Source of the DNA: Phymatolithon calcareum
Taxonomy: Eukaryota; Rhodophyta; Florideophyceae; Hapalidiales
DNA length: 64,000 bases
Reading direction: 5' to 3'
Assembly (NCBI GenBank): GCA_977006965.1
Contig: OZ345368.1
Location: 124,001-188,000, forward strand
A program made the translations under genes and the position numbers. The notes under the pieces are model-generated. The model searched no databases. It was given only the letters and a program-made list of their open reading frames with translations, and had not been told where the DNA came from. Positions 44,748 to 57,020 of the stretch are shown piece by piece; positions within the stretch are counted from its first letter, which is position 1, and each line of letters starts with the position of its first letter.

Positions 44748-45626
44748 ATGGCACAGACTAACGACCACATTCCCACCGGCCCCTAGCCCACGGACGGAGT
44801 CGACAAACTCAGCGCCGACGCTGCCAACCATCGCGACTGGAAGCTCTGCGTCGAAGCCGTTCCGCAGGGCCAGCGCGCCGAACATCTGCTCACCCGTGCG
44901 CCAGCGGCTGCCAGCGGTATCGAAATGGCGCAAGCGGCGCTTCTAAAATCATTCCTCATGCTCACGGTCCACACATCCTTTCGGCAAGCCATAGCCCCAA
45001 TGACCGCTCTCAACGCTTACAAACATCTCATCCAGCAGGCTCCTCAGATATCAATCTCCGACGTTGCCGCAACAGCCATCGTCGAACCACTCGACACCTA
45101 CCCGTCAGCTGCTGCATACATCGCCGCGCACCGTGACCGCCACGATCGCCTCCTATCCGCCGACTCAACCCACTTCCTGGACCATCCACCCGCATACATC
45201 GCGGACATTCTCGCCGGCCTCCCGCCATCCAACCCTCACGCACACTCCATTCGCGAGTTTTACTCCTTCCTTCCCGACAATCAGAAGACAACTGCCGTTG
45301 TCAGCCGTCTCGTTGCCGCCGTTCTGCGTCTCCCAATGCCGACGAAGCCTCCGCGCGGAAACAGTCGCCGCAGTCATGCGCACGGCTCCTCAACCACGAA
45401 CAACTCCCGCCAACGCTACGGATGTCGTCCGGGTGACCCATTGGTCAACGACTACAAGTGCATGAAGCACTTGATGGACAACCACACGGAGGGTGATGAC
45501 CGCTGCCGCCGCATTGCGGCCCGCTCGACCTCGACCGCAACAACACACAGCCCTCTGCTGCCGCCGCCATCGCCACTGACCCTAACCTCATCAACACGGT
45601 CGCCGACACAGTTGCAGCTATCTTAG
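44748..45626 (+). pseudogene. copia gag
   Basis: Gag-like frame starting at an ATG with a favourable context (GCCATGG). An in-frame TAG follows at codon 13; the rest (44925-45626, 233 codons) is open. It is Ala/Pro/His-rich with helical segments, and cysteines appear near 'YGCRPGDPLVNDYKCMKHLM', where a zinc knuckle would be expected but is not canonical. The pol region lies in a different frame. Confidence 0.6.
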
Positions 45627-46888
45627 CCGCTAGTAACGCGCCGGAGGGTGACAACATAAACAATAATCAGCAGTACATCATCGCCCCTCTCTTCGACTCG
45701 GCCGCAACCCATCACATCACTAGCTCTGGAGCCCCTCTCCGCCGCACGGGGCAAATCAAAACGCCGGTCCGCCTCGCCGACAACAGAACAACCCTCGCAA
45801 CGCAAGTCGGTAATGCGACCCATGCTGGATCACACACTAGCATTGCACTGCACCAGGTGCTGCGAGTGCCTGCCCTTGCCCGCGACCTCATCTCTGCAGC
45901 CCGCCTATCACAGTTCCACGATATCTCCATTAGCCGCGGAAGATTCTTCGTAACGAATCAAAGCACCTTGCCGCCCGCGAATATTATCGCAACCGGTACG
46001 CAAACGGGAAACGTACTGCAGTTCGACAGGTCGCTGCCCGCCGTAGACCAGTCTCGCACCACGCGTTCCGGGGCACTAGTGCCTGCATCATTGCGTCACG
46101 TGCACAATGAACTCGCACACGCCCACCCAGCTGCAATCAGGCGAGCTCTACACAGCAATCCGCACATGAAAAGTCTCGTGTCGACATCGAAAGGCGTCTA
46201 CACGTGCAGGCCCTGCGCAGAAGCGAAGCTCACCAGATCCCCTCACCCGACCCTCGGCAACTCGCAATGCAAACCGATGTAAAAACTGAGCTCAGACACT
46301 GCGGGGCCACTTAAGCGCTCTGTGCGCGGCACCCGCTACTTCACCGTGCTTGTGGATGCTGCCACTGGCCTTCTCACTGGAATTGCGTCGCGCACAAAGC
46401 GTGAAGCAAGCGAGCAACTCGTGCAGGCCATACAGCGTCTCCAGCGCGCTACTGGACACACAGTCAAACGTATGCACTCGGATGGCGCACCAGAACTTTT
46501 TGCTGGAGCACGGCGAAAATTTGCACTCAGAGAAGGCATACAGATATCGCGCTCATTACCTAACAGTCCACAGATGAACGGACAGGCAGAGCGAGCTATT
46601 CGCGCGCTGAAAGACTGCATCCGCAGTCAGCTCGCATCCGCTCGACTTCCACAGGGATATTTTGGACTACGCTCTCGAGGATTACATTGCCAAGAGAAAC
46701 GCAACGCCAAAGAGCGGAAAAATCAAGCCGTCCCACGAATCCCTCTTCGGAACGCCGTCCAAGCTTCCGCTTACGCTGCCTTTCGGATGAAAAGGCTATT
46801 TCCGAAACAAATCGAAAATCATGCAGAGCTTTACCCCGCGGGGCATTGCCTGCCGCTACTTAACTCCGATTTCCAAATCCACCATTAA
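45620..46888 (+). pseudogene. copia protease and integrase
   Basis: 'LFDSAATHHITSSGAPL' at about 45690 is the aspartic-protease active-site strand (DSA-T in place of the usual DSGA). A zinc-binding integrase N-terminus follows: 'HVHNELAHAHP' then 'CRPCAEAK' (H...H...C..C). The DDE catalytic core shows 'FTVLVDAATG', 'MHSDGAPELF' and 'NGQAERAIRALKD', so all three acidic residues are present. A TAA at 46280 interrupts it, and after about 46660 the frame shifts. Confidence 0.85.
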
Positions 46889-47429
46889 CGTGCTCGACAT
46901 TACAAAGCGCAAGGCCATAGATGCTCGTGCCGCTGAGTTCGTTCCGACACGCGATCCTAGACGCCCAGTTGAAAAACAGTCCGAAATCTGCAGCTCAGTC
47001 GGCTTCGCCCGCCAGAGCACCCTGCCGCCCACAAAAGAGGAACAATCTTCAGGAATCAAGAGCATCTTTGCAAACAAGCTCACAGACCAGAAACAGGCTA
47101 CAGTCGCTAACCAGACGCGATCACTCAGACCGCGCAGTACACTTCGCCGCCCACCACGTTATCGAGATGACAGCATGACAGACCCTACAGCTTCCGAACA
47201 TGCCGCAGCCACGAAAACCCCGTCCTTCAAACCATCACCGCCGCATCGGCCATCCAGCAGTGGCTGGGCGGCCTCAGCGGAATGTGACAAAGAGCCGCAT
47301 GTTGCTGCTATCAGCGCTGATCTAGAAACGCCAATGCGCCCACCGTCAGACCCGCGGTCAACCAACCAGGCCCTTCGCGGGCGTTTGGCGCAGAAATGAG
47401 CACAAGCCCATGACGCTTTTACTGACCGA
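46889..47429 (+). pseudogene. copia integrase-RT linker region
   Basis: A forward frame at 46821-47399, in the same frame as the reverse transcriptase, encodes a Pro/Ser/Arg-rich linker ('LRPRSTLRRPPRYRDDSMTD') of the type found between integrase and polymerase in copia elements. Confidence 0.6.
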
Positions 47430-48920
47430 ATGGTTGCCCTTGGCGCATGGGCGTTCACCACAACTCATCCCAGCGACAAGCCAGTTCAGAACACCTGGAG
47501 CTACAGACACAAGACCAACGCTGAAGGAGACCTCACCGGCTTCTCTGCGCGCTGCACAGCCCGCGGAGATTTAATGCAACCGGGAGTGCACTTCGACGCC
47601 GAGCGAACTGCAGCTCAATCGACTTCGCATGCTGCTCGACGCTTCCTCTATGCCAACGCCGCACTGCCAGGTGAGCACATCCGCAGCGTCGACGTCCCAA
47701 GCGCTTACCCTCGTGCTCCTTCGGACCCTCGGTTTCGCGTAACGATGAAACAGCCACGCCGCTCGGACGGCACCTTTAACGCACCGGAAAAGCTTCTGCT
47801 GATACAAAGGGCACAGATGGGCAGCCCGGACGGTGGATATTTATGGGAACGCCACCGCAACGCTAAGCTGACTGAGTGGGACTAGAAGGCAATCAAAGCA
47901 GAGCCTGGTTGCTTCGTACACACGGATCCCTCTACCGGCGCCACCGCTCGCCTACTAGCCGATACCGACGACTTTGTTCTAACATCCTCGGACAAGTCAT
48001 ACCTACAGCGCCTGATAACCAAACTAATGAATGAATGGCAGGTCACGGAGCAGGTTCCAGTCGACCAGCACATGGGCGTCGCTATAGAGCGCACGCGCAC
48101 CGGCGTCAAACTGTCAGTCCACAAGCACATCGAGGAGCTTTTGCGCGAATTCGGCTTGTCAGACGGCAATCCATGCGCAATTCCGCACGACCCTTGAACC
48201 GATCTCTCTGCCCGAAAGCCGTGAGAGGGGCTTCTCGACAAGGAGGAACACAAGCTCTACAGGAGTGGAATCGGCCTCGCCCGTTTCATCGCCGACACCG
48301 TAGTGTATGAGATCGCTTATATCGCAAGCCGTCTCGCACGCTTCCTCGACGCGCCACGCAACGCCATATGACCGCTCTCAAACGGCTCGTCCGCTACCTC
48401 TCCGGGAGAAAAGATGCCAGCATTACGTACTCGCACTGTGCCGACCCAGTACTGCGCGCGTATTCTGACAGCGACTGGGCAGCGTGCCCGAGCACGCGAA
48501 AGTCGGGCACTGGCGTCGCCGTCACATACGCAGGAGACCTGATTTACTGGAAGAGCAAGCTCCAGAAGTCAATCTCGTTATCTTCTGCGGAAACAGAATA
48601 TACCGCTGCCTCCGAGGCAGCTCGGATCATTGTATGGCTCTACAACCTGGCCAACGAGTGGAAGATACCGATTCGCGCCCCTATCAAGCTGGGAGTCGAC
48701 AACAAAGCTGCTATCTCAATTTCCGTGGCAAACGGCGCCACGACGCGCAGCAAACATATCGATATTAAGTCGCGCTACATAACAGAGCAGGTGAAACGCG
48801 GATTGATCGATATATAACACATTCCTGGCACGAGGCAGCCGGCTGATATTTTCACAAAGGCCCTAGGCAAGCAGAAGTTCCTCGACAATCTGCGAATCAT
48901 CCGCAATCACGACTAAAAGC
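47430..48920 (+). pseudogene. copia reverse transcriptase and RNase H
   Basis: The reverse transcriptase begins near 'FSARCTARGD' and includes 'SVDVPSAYPRAPSD' (first Asp) and 'LLADTDDFVLTSSD' (catalytic pair at 47967-47972, TDD instead of the usual VDD). A TAG at 47883 and a TGA at 48195 interrupt it. RNase H at 48368-48817 is open and highly typical: 'AYSDSDWAACPSTRKSGTG', 'SLSSAETEYTAASEAA', 'DNKAAISIS', 'RSKHIDIKSRYI' and 'ADIFTKAL'. The RNase H frame differs from that of the polymerase. Confidence 0.92.
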
Positions 48921-48969
48921 CTGACCGGGGGTGCAAGTCCTACATCTTCCCGAGTCTCTTAATCGTTTT

Positions 48970-49171
48970 TCTTAGTCCTACATCACACACATATAGAGAG
49001 ACTCGAGTGCATAGCGCACATGGGTGATCGCATGACTCTCCAGCCACATATCTGGCTGGCGAACCAAGCACGCGACACGCTGTGCCACCCAGCCGACAGG
49101 CACATCAGCGCTCTAGCCTACAAATAGCTAGAGTTCCACCATTCCAATAAACCAAGGAACTAGTCTCCACA
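48970..49171 (+). repeat. copia 3' LTR
   Basis: This is a direct repeat of 44408-44609, 202 bp, ending GTCTCCACA. Its first bases are altered (TCT for TGC). Confidence 0.9.
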
Positions 49172-49176
49172 GAAAA

Positions 49177-50157
49177 CTACCGCCCTTTGTTCATGCACCA
49201 CGAATGCACTCACCAGGAGAAATTAGCATTGGTGATTCCTCGTCAGAGCTATCCCACGCCATTGTCCTAATCATCCGTAAAGTAGAAACAAGCAGAAAGT
49301 GTTTATGTTCCAACGTGTTAAGATTTCGATCTTGCCGTGTCTTGCAAATACGGCTGGCACAGAATTCGTCCGAGTAGTTACGGAAATCATAGCAAAGTCC
49401 TTGAATGACCGGAAGCATATTTCAACTGTTCGTTATGGAAGCGTGAACAATTCAGAAAGGGATGGTGAAAAGAAAGCTGATATTGCTGAGTTCCCTGAAA
49501 TGTCATGCGCAATTTTAGAGAATTGTTTCAGACTGCAGTCTGCATGTTTTACAATTGAGCCAAACGAAAACGGTGAAGCTGGTACAGACTGCTTCTCGGG
49601 AGAAAGTGCCTTCTATAGTGCGTTTCCAAGACGTTTCCAGACAAATGAAGTGGAGATGACTCAAACGGCTTAAAACAAATTCCGACTGAGGCCCTCTCTT
49701 CTGATTTCAGCTCAACAAAGGAAAGTCGATTCTGAAGTTGACGAATAAGGTTCCTAATGTGTAAATCGCACGTAGCCGGGTGTTGTTCATCATTCGTCTC
49801 GTTCTGGGTCTTGCGGACCTTTGAAATGATTTGGAATCCCCTCGATTCATTTTGAAGTGCGAAATAGCTATTGTTTCCAGACGATTAACATGAATCTTCC
49901 GGATCAAGATCGGAAGAAGGCACTATGGTTGTATCAATGAGCCATCGCTGCTTAGACCCGTCTTTGTCTTCAAGAAAGTTATTTTTAATTATCATCACGA
50001 CTTGTGATGTAGCAGAAAATCCAAGCTCAAGCTTCTCGTCCGCGATTATCGAACGCCTTGAACAGTGCAAAAACCTCAGGACAGCTGCAAAACACATATA
50101 AGAAACTTGTTAAAGCTTGTTGTGAGCCTTGGAGAACAGGTAAGCGTACAAATCATT
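49177..50157. other. Right flank of the copia element
   Basis: A forward open frame at 49299-49673 (124 codons) has no recognisable domain. The rest shows nothing. Confidence 0.4.
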
Positions 50158-51086
50158 CTAGAGCAATGAGCTCGACAAACTGGCCCTGAGACGAAAGAAA
50201 CTCTACAGAAAAGCCAGAAGGACCAAAAGACCTGAAGACTGGGGAATATACCACGAGTGTAAGTACCAAATACGGACAAAAGTAAACAAGCGGGAAAATG
50301 AACAGTATCAAGAGTACATCTCTGCGTTCGAGGAGAAGGACGGATAAACTACCCTGAAACAGCTAGGCAGGATGGAGAAGAAAATCAGAAGACGATCGGC
50401 AAGAAATAATATGATCGGAAGATAAATGAGCTGTACCCGATTCTCTGCCCATATATTGAAAACATGCCGTAGCCCCGAGAAGTGGCAACCTGGACTAAGG
50501 AAGTTCACATGTTTTGTAGACATGAGGGACGCAATTGAAGAATCCATCAAGAGATCGCCAACTAGAAAGGCGCTCGGCCTGTTCGAAATTAAGGCAGAGA
50601 TGCTGAAAATCAATTCATCTCTCAATGCAGACGTTCTTACGGCCCTGTATAGAGCTTGTGGGAGGTGTGTAGACTTGCTCCTCCACTGGCAGAAAGCTCT
50701 CCTCGACCGATACACAAGAATGGGACACACGAGGAATCCGGAAAATATCGCCCAATATCCTTGCTTAGCCAAGCAAGGAAAATCGTAAAGACGGCCATCG
50801 ATATCAAGCTGCGCAAGGTATACGACTACCAGTGTTACCAGCTTGGCTTCCAAAAGGGAAAAGTACAGAGTTGGCCACTCTTAGGGCCGCGGAGCCGCTG
50901 AAAGGAGGCCAGCAATGCAACGCAGTCCTAGACCTGAAAGCGGCCTACGACACAGTTCCGAGAAAACATTTTGTGAACCGAATGAGACAAGTACTGGCTC
51001 CCGAGGTCTGTGCCATCGCCGAGGCATTTCTGGCACTTTCTTGGGTTTCAACAATTGGAGATACCAAAAATAACGTACAATTTTGA
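50158..51086 (+). pseudogene. LINE ORF2 fragment (reverse-transcriptase N-terminal half)
   Basis: It starts 'NELDKLALRRKKLYRKARRT', parallel to 'NELDKLAKERTRLYKIYKRT' of the main LINE (28112). Next come 'ISLLSQARKIVKTAID' and 'AVLDLKAAYDTVPRKHF' (first catalytic Asp). It ends at 'LALSWVSTIGDTKNN', before the RGVPQGSP block. Stops and frame changes are frequent. It is truncated at both ends. Confidence 0.85.
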
Positions 51087-51789
51087 AAAGTGGAAATGAA
51101 TACGCCCTTGGCGGACACGCCGAGCTGGGATGCGCAGCACCGGACTTGCACCTACCGCCGTTCTGAGCAAAGCAAGCGCTCGGACTGCGCGTGTGACCAT
51201 ACCTTAAAAAAATAATTCATATTTAAATTTATTCGAGTATGTGTTTATATTTATTTATTCAACTGCAATCTTTTGGATAAATAATTCATTCATTGCCTTG
51301 ATAGAATAAAATAATTTTTTTCGCAGGAGGGAGAATACTTTTAGAATTACTCTCCGTGTCTGATTCTGAAGGTGCTCGTACTTGTCTTTTCTATTACTGT
51401 TAATGTTGCTCCCAAATAGAACATGTTTTCTTGCCTGGGTAACGATGAAAAATTACATTCACTTGATTGATATCAATAGTACGTGTCTCGCTTGTAGACC
51501 TGATCGTACTATGATTTGAACGTTAATGAGAACATTAGAACCATCTTTCCGACAATTAGCTGTTATCAGGATCGCGGCAATGTCTAAACATTTGTTCTTA
51601 AATTGCGACCCTTGTAAGTGAAATCACTCACATCCAAGCCAACCTCCATCACTTCATCAACTTCTTTCAATTGCACATCTTTGTGAGTGTCTTTCAATTT
51701 TATTTGGACTACTGGAATCATGCCACACAATTCAACTCTTGGGAAACGAGTCAGGGAAAGCTTTTTTAGCCAGGACAACGACGACGACG
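51087..51789. other. AT-rich spacer
   Basis: It is AT-rich around 51200-51320, resembling the AT-rich 3' tail of the adjacent hAT element, so it may be that element's 5' non-coding end. No gene is supported. Confidence 0.4.
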
Positions 51790-53330
51790 ATTGCGTTTGG
51801 AGATGCCTATGTGGCACTGCCGGGAAGTAGAAGGGCAGTGGATATGCCAATCTGTTATCGGACGTGCGAGCCAAGCGTCCAGAGGAATTGAAAGATCTTC
51901 AGGAAACCGGCTCTTCGCTCGTGTCATTGACATGCACACCATCGATTAATTCAAGTGACAAGGCGGCTTACTTCTACAACCCTAAAGTGGTCGCGGCTCA
52001 TGGTTGGATTCATTTTCTTGTGTCGACTCTGCTGCTGTTTTCCGTTGTCGAGCAAGCGGCGTTTCGAAAGCACATAAAATACTCCAACCTTTCTACTAAG
52101 TCCGTCGTCAAGTACATGGGCCACCTCACCAAGAGCGTGGAACAAAAAATAAGCCGAGACATGCCCGAAAAATTCGCACTTGCCTTCGATTGATGGAGTG
52201 AGGGAGACACGCATTATGTTGCCATCTTCGCAGTTGCACCAGCAGAAAACAAATTTGCTTACACTTCGTACTTACTGGGGTTCTCGCCTTTCGAAGATGA
52301 AGTCAGTCAGGATGCTGAACATCACAAAGCGTACTCTGAGTTCGTACTTCAGCTGTATGGAAAGTCATACGACAATGTGGTCGCCCTTCTTAGTGACAAT
52401 TGCAGTTCCAATCAATCATTCGCCAACAAAGTCAGCACTCCTCTAGTTGGGTGTGCATCGCATCGTTTCAGTCTGGCAGTGCAATATCTGATTTCTGACA
52501 AGAGAAATTTGGTTGAGTAGGTAAATGGCTTGATAAAAAACTTCGAGAACCAATCGTACCTGCGGGGTTGCGTGAGCACACGCATTTTCGAGGTAAGTGC
52601 AACAACGCAACCAGGTGCAGTTCGACGAGTGAGATGCTCATCAGGTACAAGAAAATCAAGGAAATGAATGCGCGCACATTTGATCACCTGATCCCAACGT
52701 ATTTCTAAGAGAAGGAGATCGACTCTCTCTTTACCGAATTAACTGACCTCAACAGTGTTACGAAAGCCTTGCAACGTGACTTAATCACCATCGCTGAAGT
52801 TCGTGTTTTTTTCGACGCGGTCATTGATAAGTTTCCCAGCGCAAAATCAAGGTTATCTTCTAATGCTAGCATTGTGCGAGATCCCCATTTCGAGACCGGC
52901 ATCGCAAAAATACAAGACAAAAGAATTGAGTTGATGACAAGTCAAGAGAAAAAGGGAAAAATTCTCTGAAACTAGTCTCTGTGGATTCTAAAACAGTTAC
53001 GACAGTGGACAAGGACTCGATGTCTTTTGCAGACGAAGCATTGAAGAAACGCAGGCTGTCTGTAAATCATGCCGGATATTTGGACCTTCGTTTCATATTG
53101 CCTACTTCCAACATCGTTGAACGGTTCTTCCTCAAAGCTGTATAAACTCTGAATAAGCACAGGACGTAAGTGCAATAATGGAATGAGAATATATTCCAAA
53201 AATTCATATTTACTTTTGACCCTCTCTATGAATATATTACTTATGCATTTGACTTTCTTGAATAAATAATCTATTCTTACGCGAAAGCGAGCTGTGAATA
53301 CGTTGAAAATTAATTATTTACAAGGTATGC
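51790..53330 (+). pseudogene. hAT-family transposase relic, reference copy
   Basis: A BED-type finger remnant ('CVWRCLCGTAGK', 'GSGYANLLSDV') leads into 51864-52193 ('AAYFYNPKVVAAHGWIHFLV'), then the core 'NVVALLSDNCSSNQSFANKV' with 'LVGCASHRFSLAV', and the C-terminal 'YLDLRFILPTSNIVERFF'. Stops occur at 52191 (TGA) and 52518, with frame changes near 52700 and 52970. The 3' non-coding tail (53160-53330) is shared with the copy at 1-367. It is related to, but clearly diverged from, the copy at 0.6-2.2 kb. Confidence 0.85.
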
Positions 53331-53334
53331 GTTC

Positions 53335-54770
53335 GACGCGGTAGACTTTAGAGAACAGCTTTGTCCCCGCAGATGCCAAGGTATGCTGTACGCCTGTTTG
53401 CCGATGCGCGGCACTCCACCCTGCGATCGGTAGCACCGGAAATGCATCCGCAACAGTCCTGAAAAGCTTACTGTGCGCCTGCCTTTTCGACGAGTTAAAC
53501 CGTCTAACATATCCGCTTCGCCTCCGCAGCTGCCAAGACAGTTCGTACTTCAAAATAAAAGCAACTCCTAACTACTCGGGGCCTGACTTAATTTCACAAG
53601 CACTCAGGCATATATAATGCCCGTTCAAAAGGTGCTTGCCGTCCTTTAGCTGGTGGTCTTTCTCTTTGCGCCTTACAGATTTGGAACGTCGGTCATAGTT
53701 GGAACGACCCTACCGCCCCTCCCACAGGGACTTCTTTCGCCACTTACGATCAGTGATTTGTACATACAATTTAATGCCAATGATAAGGAAACTTTCAATC
53801 GAGAATGCATTCCAAAAAAATAGTCCCGCCTTATCCCGCTTTCTGCACCCTTACATGTATGGGAAAGCCGAAAAACGACTCTTTCTATATATTTTATGAT
53901 TTCGAGTCTGGCGAATCCGACTCACAGCGATTGGAAGGAATGTACATCACTAGTTCCAAGTAGTAGAAGAAGTGGCATGACTGGAGGCAGCGAAGGTGCT
54001 TATGTACAATGCAGCACATAAGCAGGACGCGGGGATTGAATTTGTGGGAGTTACAATATTTGAAAAATGATTACGGCAAAAGTCGTGGGTGATATCGCTG
54101 GACGGTACATTGAATGAGCTGGCGGGGTTGGTTTCACGAACTTTTTCCAGGTGAGAAATTCTATAGGAATATTTGTTTGGAAAGATATATGAGGACACGC
54201 ACAATATACATCTCAAGGCTGTGGCAATATTTGTCGAACAAGATTGTTGTGAATAGAAGCACTGCTGCAAAGCATTGCGAATAAATGGAATGTAAGGCAG
54301 TTCAACATCGGACTGCACTCACAAGACCAATGTGTCGTGGCCTCCTCGTAGAAGAGTTCTCTTTGCATTACTGAAAACTGTTTTCCATTTACTGCTGTTT
54401 CATTAAAAAGGATGACTTTAATTTCGACAACTTCTACTGGCTTCAAAGTGTACGGAATTTAGTAACGCCAAGGCTGGATGACGAGACGATGAAATCTGAA
54501 AAAACTCTAGCGAATTCTTTTCGAAGGCTCAAAGGCGAAGTACGTTTTCGCATGAAAGCGATGTAAAGAGCTCCCTTGATACTGATAAGAATATATGTCC
54601 AGTCCAAAGGGTATTCTGGAAATGCTTTTACCACTCCCTCTTGGGCAGAGCGCGCCTAGCTGCAAATGTCACTAACCACTTTTGTTTGTGGCAGGAGTAC
54701 TTCCCAAATTTTGTGCTCATTACGCCATTTCATGGTTTCAATAAGCCTGATGAGTGTTCGCTGGCGGTGA
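53335..54770 (-). repeat. Dispersed repeat, copy 2 (inverted partner of 4.26-5.54 kb)
   Basis: The reverse complement matches 4260-5540 throughout. Reverse-strand frames are longer than in copy 1: 54213-54446, 53950-54318 ('CRNHFSNIVTPTNSIPASCL') and 54443-54634. This copy is therefore the better one for identifying the encoded protein. It starts immediately after the 3' end of the hAT relic. No terminal repeats were found, and the family is unknown. Confidence 0.75.
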
Positions 54771-55533
54771 AGCTTCGGGCGGTTCCGAAGTTCGGTGCAA
54801 GCAAGTTCAATCTCGACTGTCTTCCGGTAAGTATGTACAAGGACGGCTACGTCAAGCTGCTCTAGAACTTACTGCTTCTCGATGAACCGGAGATTTTGAA
54901 GATTACTTGTTGATCTCATTTTATCTCACTTCAATTTGTAACGAACGAGTAATGAATTCAAATCTTTAAACTACGGACTTTAACCAAGCAAAGACTTCTT
55001 ATACTTCTTTCGGATCAGATATGGTTAGCGTGAAAAATAATTCGAATAATGCACTCGGAAATAATTAATATTTTTCCACATTGAGTGCAGTGTGGCTGCG
55101 TCTCTTATTTACTATACTCCTAAAAGATTTCTATTTTTTGAACTTAAGTGATGGGCTTTCATATCACTGGTTCCTTCGAATAATTTATGAGAGCTCAGGT
55201 CATCAAAGTTATTGCTCGGATATTGACACAGAGTTTAGTCAATAAACTATTCATTGCTCCAGCGCGTTCTAAAAAATTGTCATCGTACTGTTGACCAAGC
55301 AAAATCGATAGAAATAGCTCTCGAGCTGAGTACTGATTCAAAACTGTGGAAAAATGATAGACAAGAATGGCAATCGTGTGTTAAGAAGATCACGCTAAAG
55401 TAGTGGAATATTTCGTTCCGAGAAATATTAACATTGCGTTCAGTAAAGCAGGGCAATGCGCCGGAATGTTTTCAAAGAATCCAAGAGGAAGTAATGTGCA
55501 TGTGATGGCATTCCATTTATGAACATTAGTAAT
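54771..55533. other. AT-rich intergenic stretch
   Basis: No gene or repeat end is recognised. It lies downstream of the reverse-strand ORF that follows. Confidence 0.45.
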
Positions 55534-56364
55534 CTAGATAAAGGTAGAGTACATATTGTTTCTCTCAGAGAGGACTACGAGCCTTAAAACTACAGGTGTG
55601 AAGCAAGAGAAAATATTTCCAATGTCATGAACGTTTGCAGTAACAAGATCATGAAAGTCGGGATGACATATTGATAAAAATGAATCTGTAAATGTCTTCA
55701 GATCCGGAACAGTTCCGAAATCTCCGTCAGAATCATGGCAAATAAGTACCCGTACGGTCCCAATTATCTGCTCGCAAACCCATGCCATCAGAGCCTCTGG
55801 TGTGTCTTCATCTGAAGAAAGTTGTACAAATTTGAATATAAACCGGAGCACTTTGTCTGATCGTTCTATTGATTGGAATCCAGCTTCAAGAATAAGACTC
55901 CCAAAAAGAACGGCAACAACCTCCAAGTCTTTTTTGGTTTTCATTTGCCCTTCATCCAGAGAGTATGTCTTGCTTCCTTCGGGACCTCCATTCGATGGCT
56001 TGATATCGTTCAAAACAACATTATGCACGATACAGAGATCGCGGGAGAAATTTTTCTTGAATTTTGAGACGTCAAGTCTGTTCAAATGATCGATGACGGA
56101 CCTTCGGAAGACTGAATCAGGAAAATACAATGCAGAAAGAAGTGATGCTGATGCAAACATTTGCGAAATGTAAGTCGACACATCGGCCGAGGTGAGGCGA
56201 GACTCGGCCTCCGCTTCCCTTCTTAAAGTGCTCTTGAAAACAGAACAAAGAGCCTGAAAAGGAATTTCATTTTCCATTGCGCTTGATTTCCAGGAGCTGA
56301 ACACCGGCATGGTAGATGGGAGCACCAAAGAAGAAGTACAGATTTCTATTCCAGATACGATCAT
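55534..56364 (-). CDS. Hypothetical protein, intact single exon
   Basis: An uninterrupted 276-codon frame from the first ATG (12 further codons upstream lack an ATG). The composition is that of a folded, soluble protein: mixed helices with hydrophobic patterning ('VLRFIFKFVQLSSDEDTPEA', 'LMAWVCEQIIGTVRVLICHD'), no signal peptide and no obvious membrane span. No family motif was recognised. The 3' end points away from the recombinase block. Terminal module T3 lies about 0.65 kb upstream of its start, so it could be cargo of a related element whose other end I could not find. Confidence 0.5.
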   Translation of the reverse strand: MIVSGIEICTSSLVLPSTMPVFSSWKSSAMENEIPFQALCSVFKSTLRREAEAESRLTSADVSTYISQMFASASLLSALYFPDSVFRRSVIDHLNRLDVSKFKKNFSRDLCIVHNVVLNDIKPSNGGPEGSKTYSLDEGQMKTKKDLEVVAVLFGSLILEAGFQSIERSDKVLRFIFKFVQLSSDEDTPEALMAWVCEQIIGTVRVLICHDSDGDFGTVPDLKTFTDSFLSICHPDFHDLVTANVHDIGNIFSCFTPVVLRLVVLSERNNMYSTFI

Positions 56365-57020
56365 CTTGAAATGAGGTCTGGACGCTAGAAAACGTGGCAA
56401 CTGAAACGGGCCTCTGAATTGTGAGGTCTAAAATTATATGGAGCCGCCTCGCCTCGAAACGTGGCGCCTCGCAAGTAGAAGGCGTTCCTTCAAAAATATT
56501 TTCTTTTCAAAAGATGCCTAATTACAGTAAAGAAGAGTCGGAACTGTTTCCAGCTGAACAGGACCCCACATTCCATATTCCGGTCACATTTTATACCACA
56601 TTTTAATGTCATCATTGTTATACACTAATGTATGGACTCTTCCTGATGAATCTCGTTTCTTTGCTCTTCCAGTGCTCCTTTCCTCGCCGCTGATATACCT
56701 CGTAAGCGTGACCCGCTGCATCCTTCAGGAGTCAATGTTCACTGATCGGACGTCATTCAGCCTAAAATGACGTTGCAGTTCATGGCCGTCATCTTGTTTC
56801 ATAATTGCGACTAATTCCACATCATCGTTCATTCCTGAAATATCTTTCGTCTCGAATACTCCTACGTACGGGAAAATGATTGAACGTTAGAAAACGAATT
56901 ATGGACTGCACTGAATTGGGCAGAAATATTTAACGGACACGAGTGCCAGTAGGAAGACGGTTTACAGTGCTACAATGGAAACCGCTGAACTACATAGATT
57001 CCAAATATTTGCCATGCAAA
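56365..57020. other. Spacer between the hypothetical gene and T3
   Basis: No recognisable gene. It may hold the promoter of the reverse-strand ORF. Confidence 0.4.

Larger units (their letters stand above)
44403..49176 (+). mobile_element. Ty1/copia LTR retrotransposon, complete but degenerate
   Basis: Two 202-bp LTRs, a primer-binding site, gag, protease, integrase, reverse transcriptase and RNase H occur in copia order (integrase before reverse transcriptase). It is flanked by the 5-bp direct repeat GAAAA (44403-44407 and 49172-49176), a normal integrase signature. The interior is clearly GC-richer than its surroundings. Stops and frameshifts occur in most domains. The LTRs differ at only a handful of positions by eye, so insertion is not ancient. 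Confidence 0.92.

Noticed and set aside
44783-47807. Reverse-strand ORFs within the copia element
   Set aside because: They are shadows of the GC-rich gag-pol coding strand, whose domains are clearly forward.
48925-48950. 3' LTR starting at TGCAAGTCC after a purine-rich ACCGGGGG
   Set aside because: That sequence is not present at the 5' LTR; the paired 202-bp LTRs with the GAAAA duplication place the start at about 48970.
53314-53553. Separate small gene 'RTVADAF...' shared with 5320-5649
   Set aside because: It is part of the inverted dispersed repeat, is only partly conserved between copies, and the frame is not consistently maintained.
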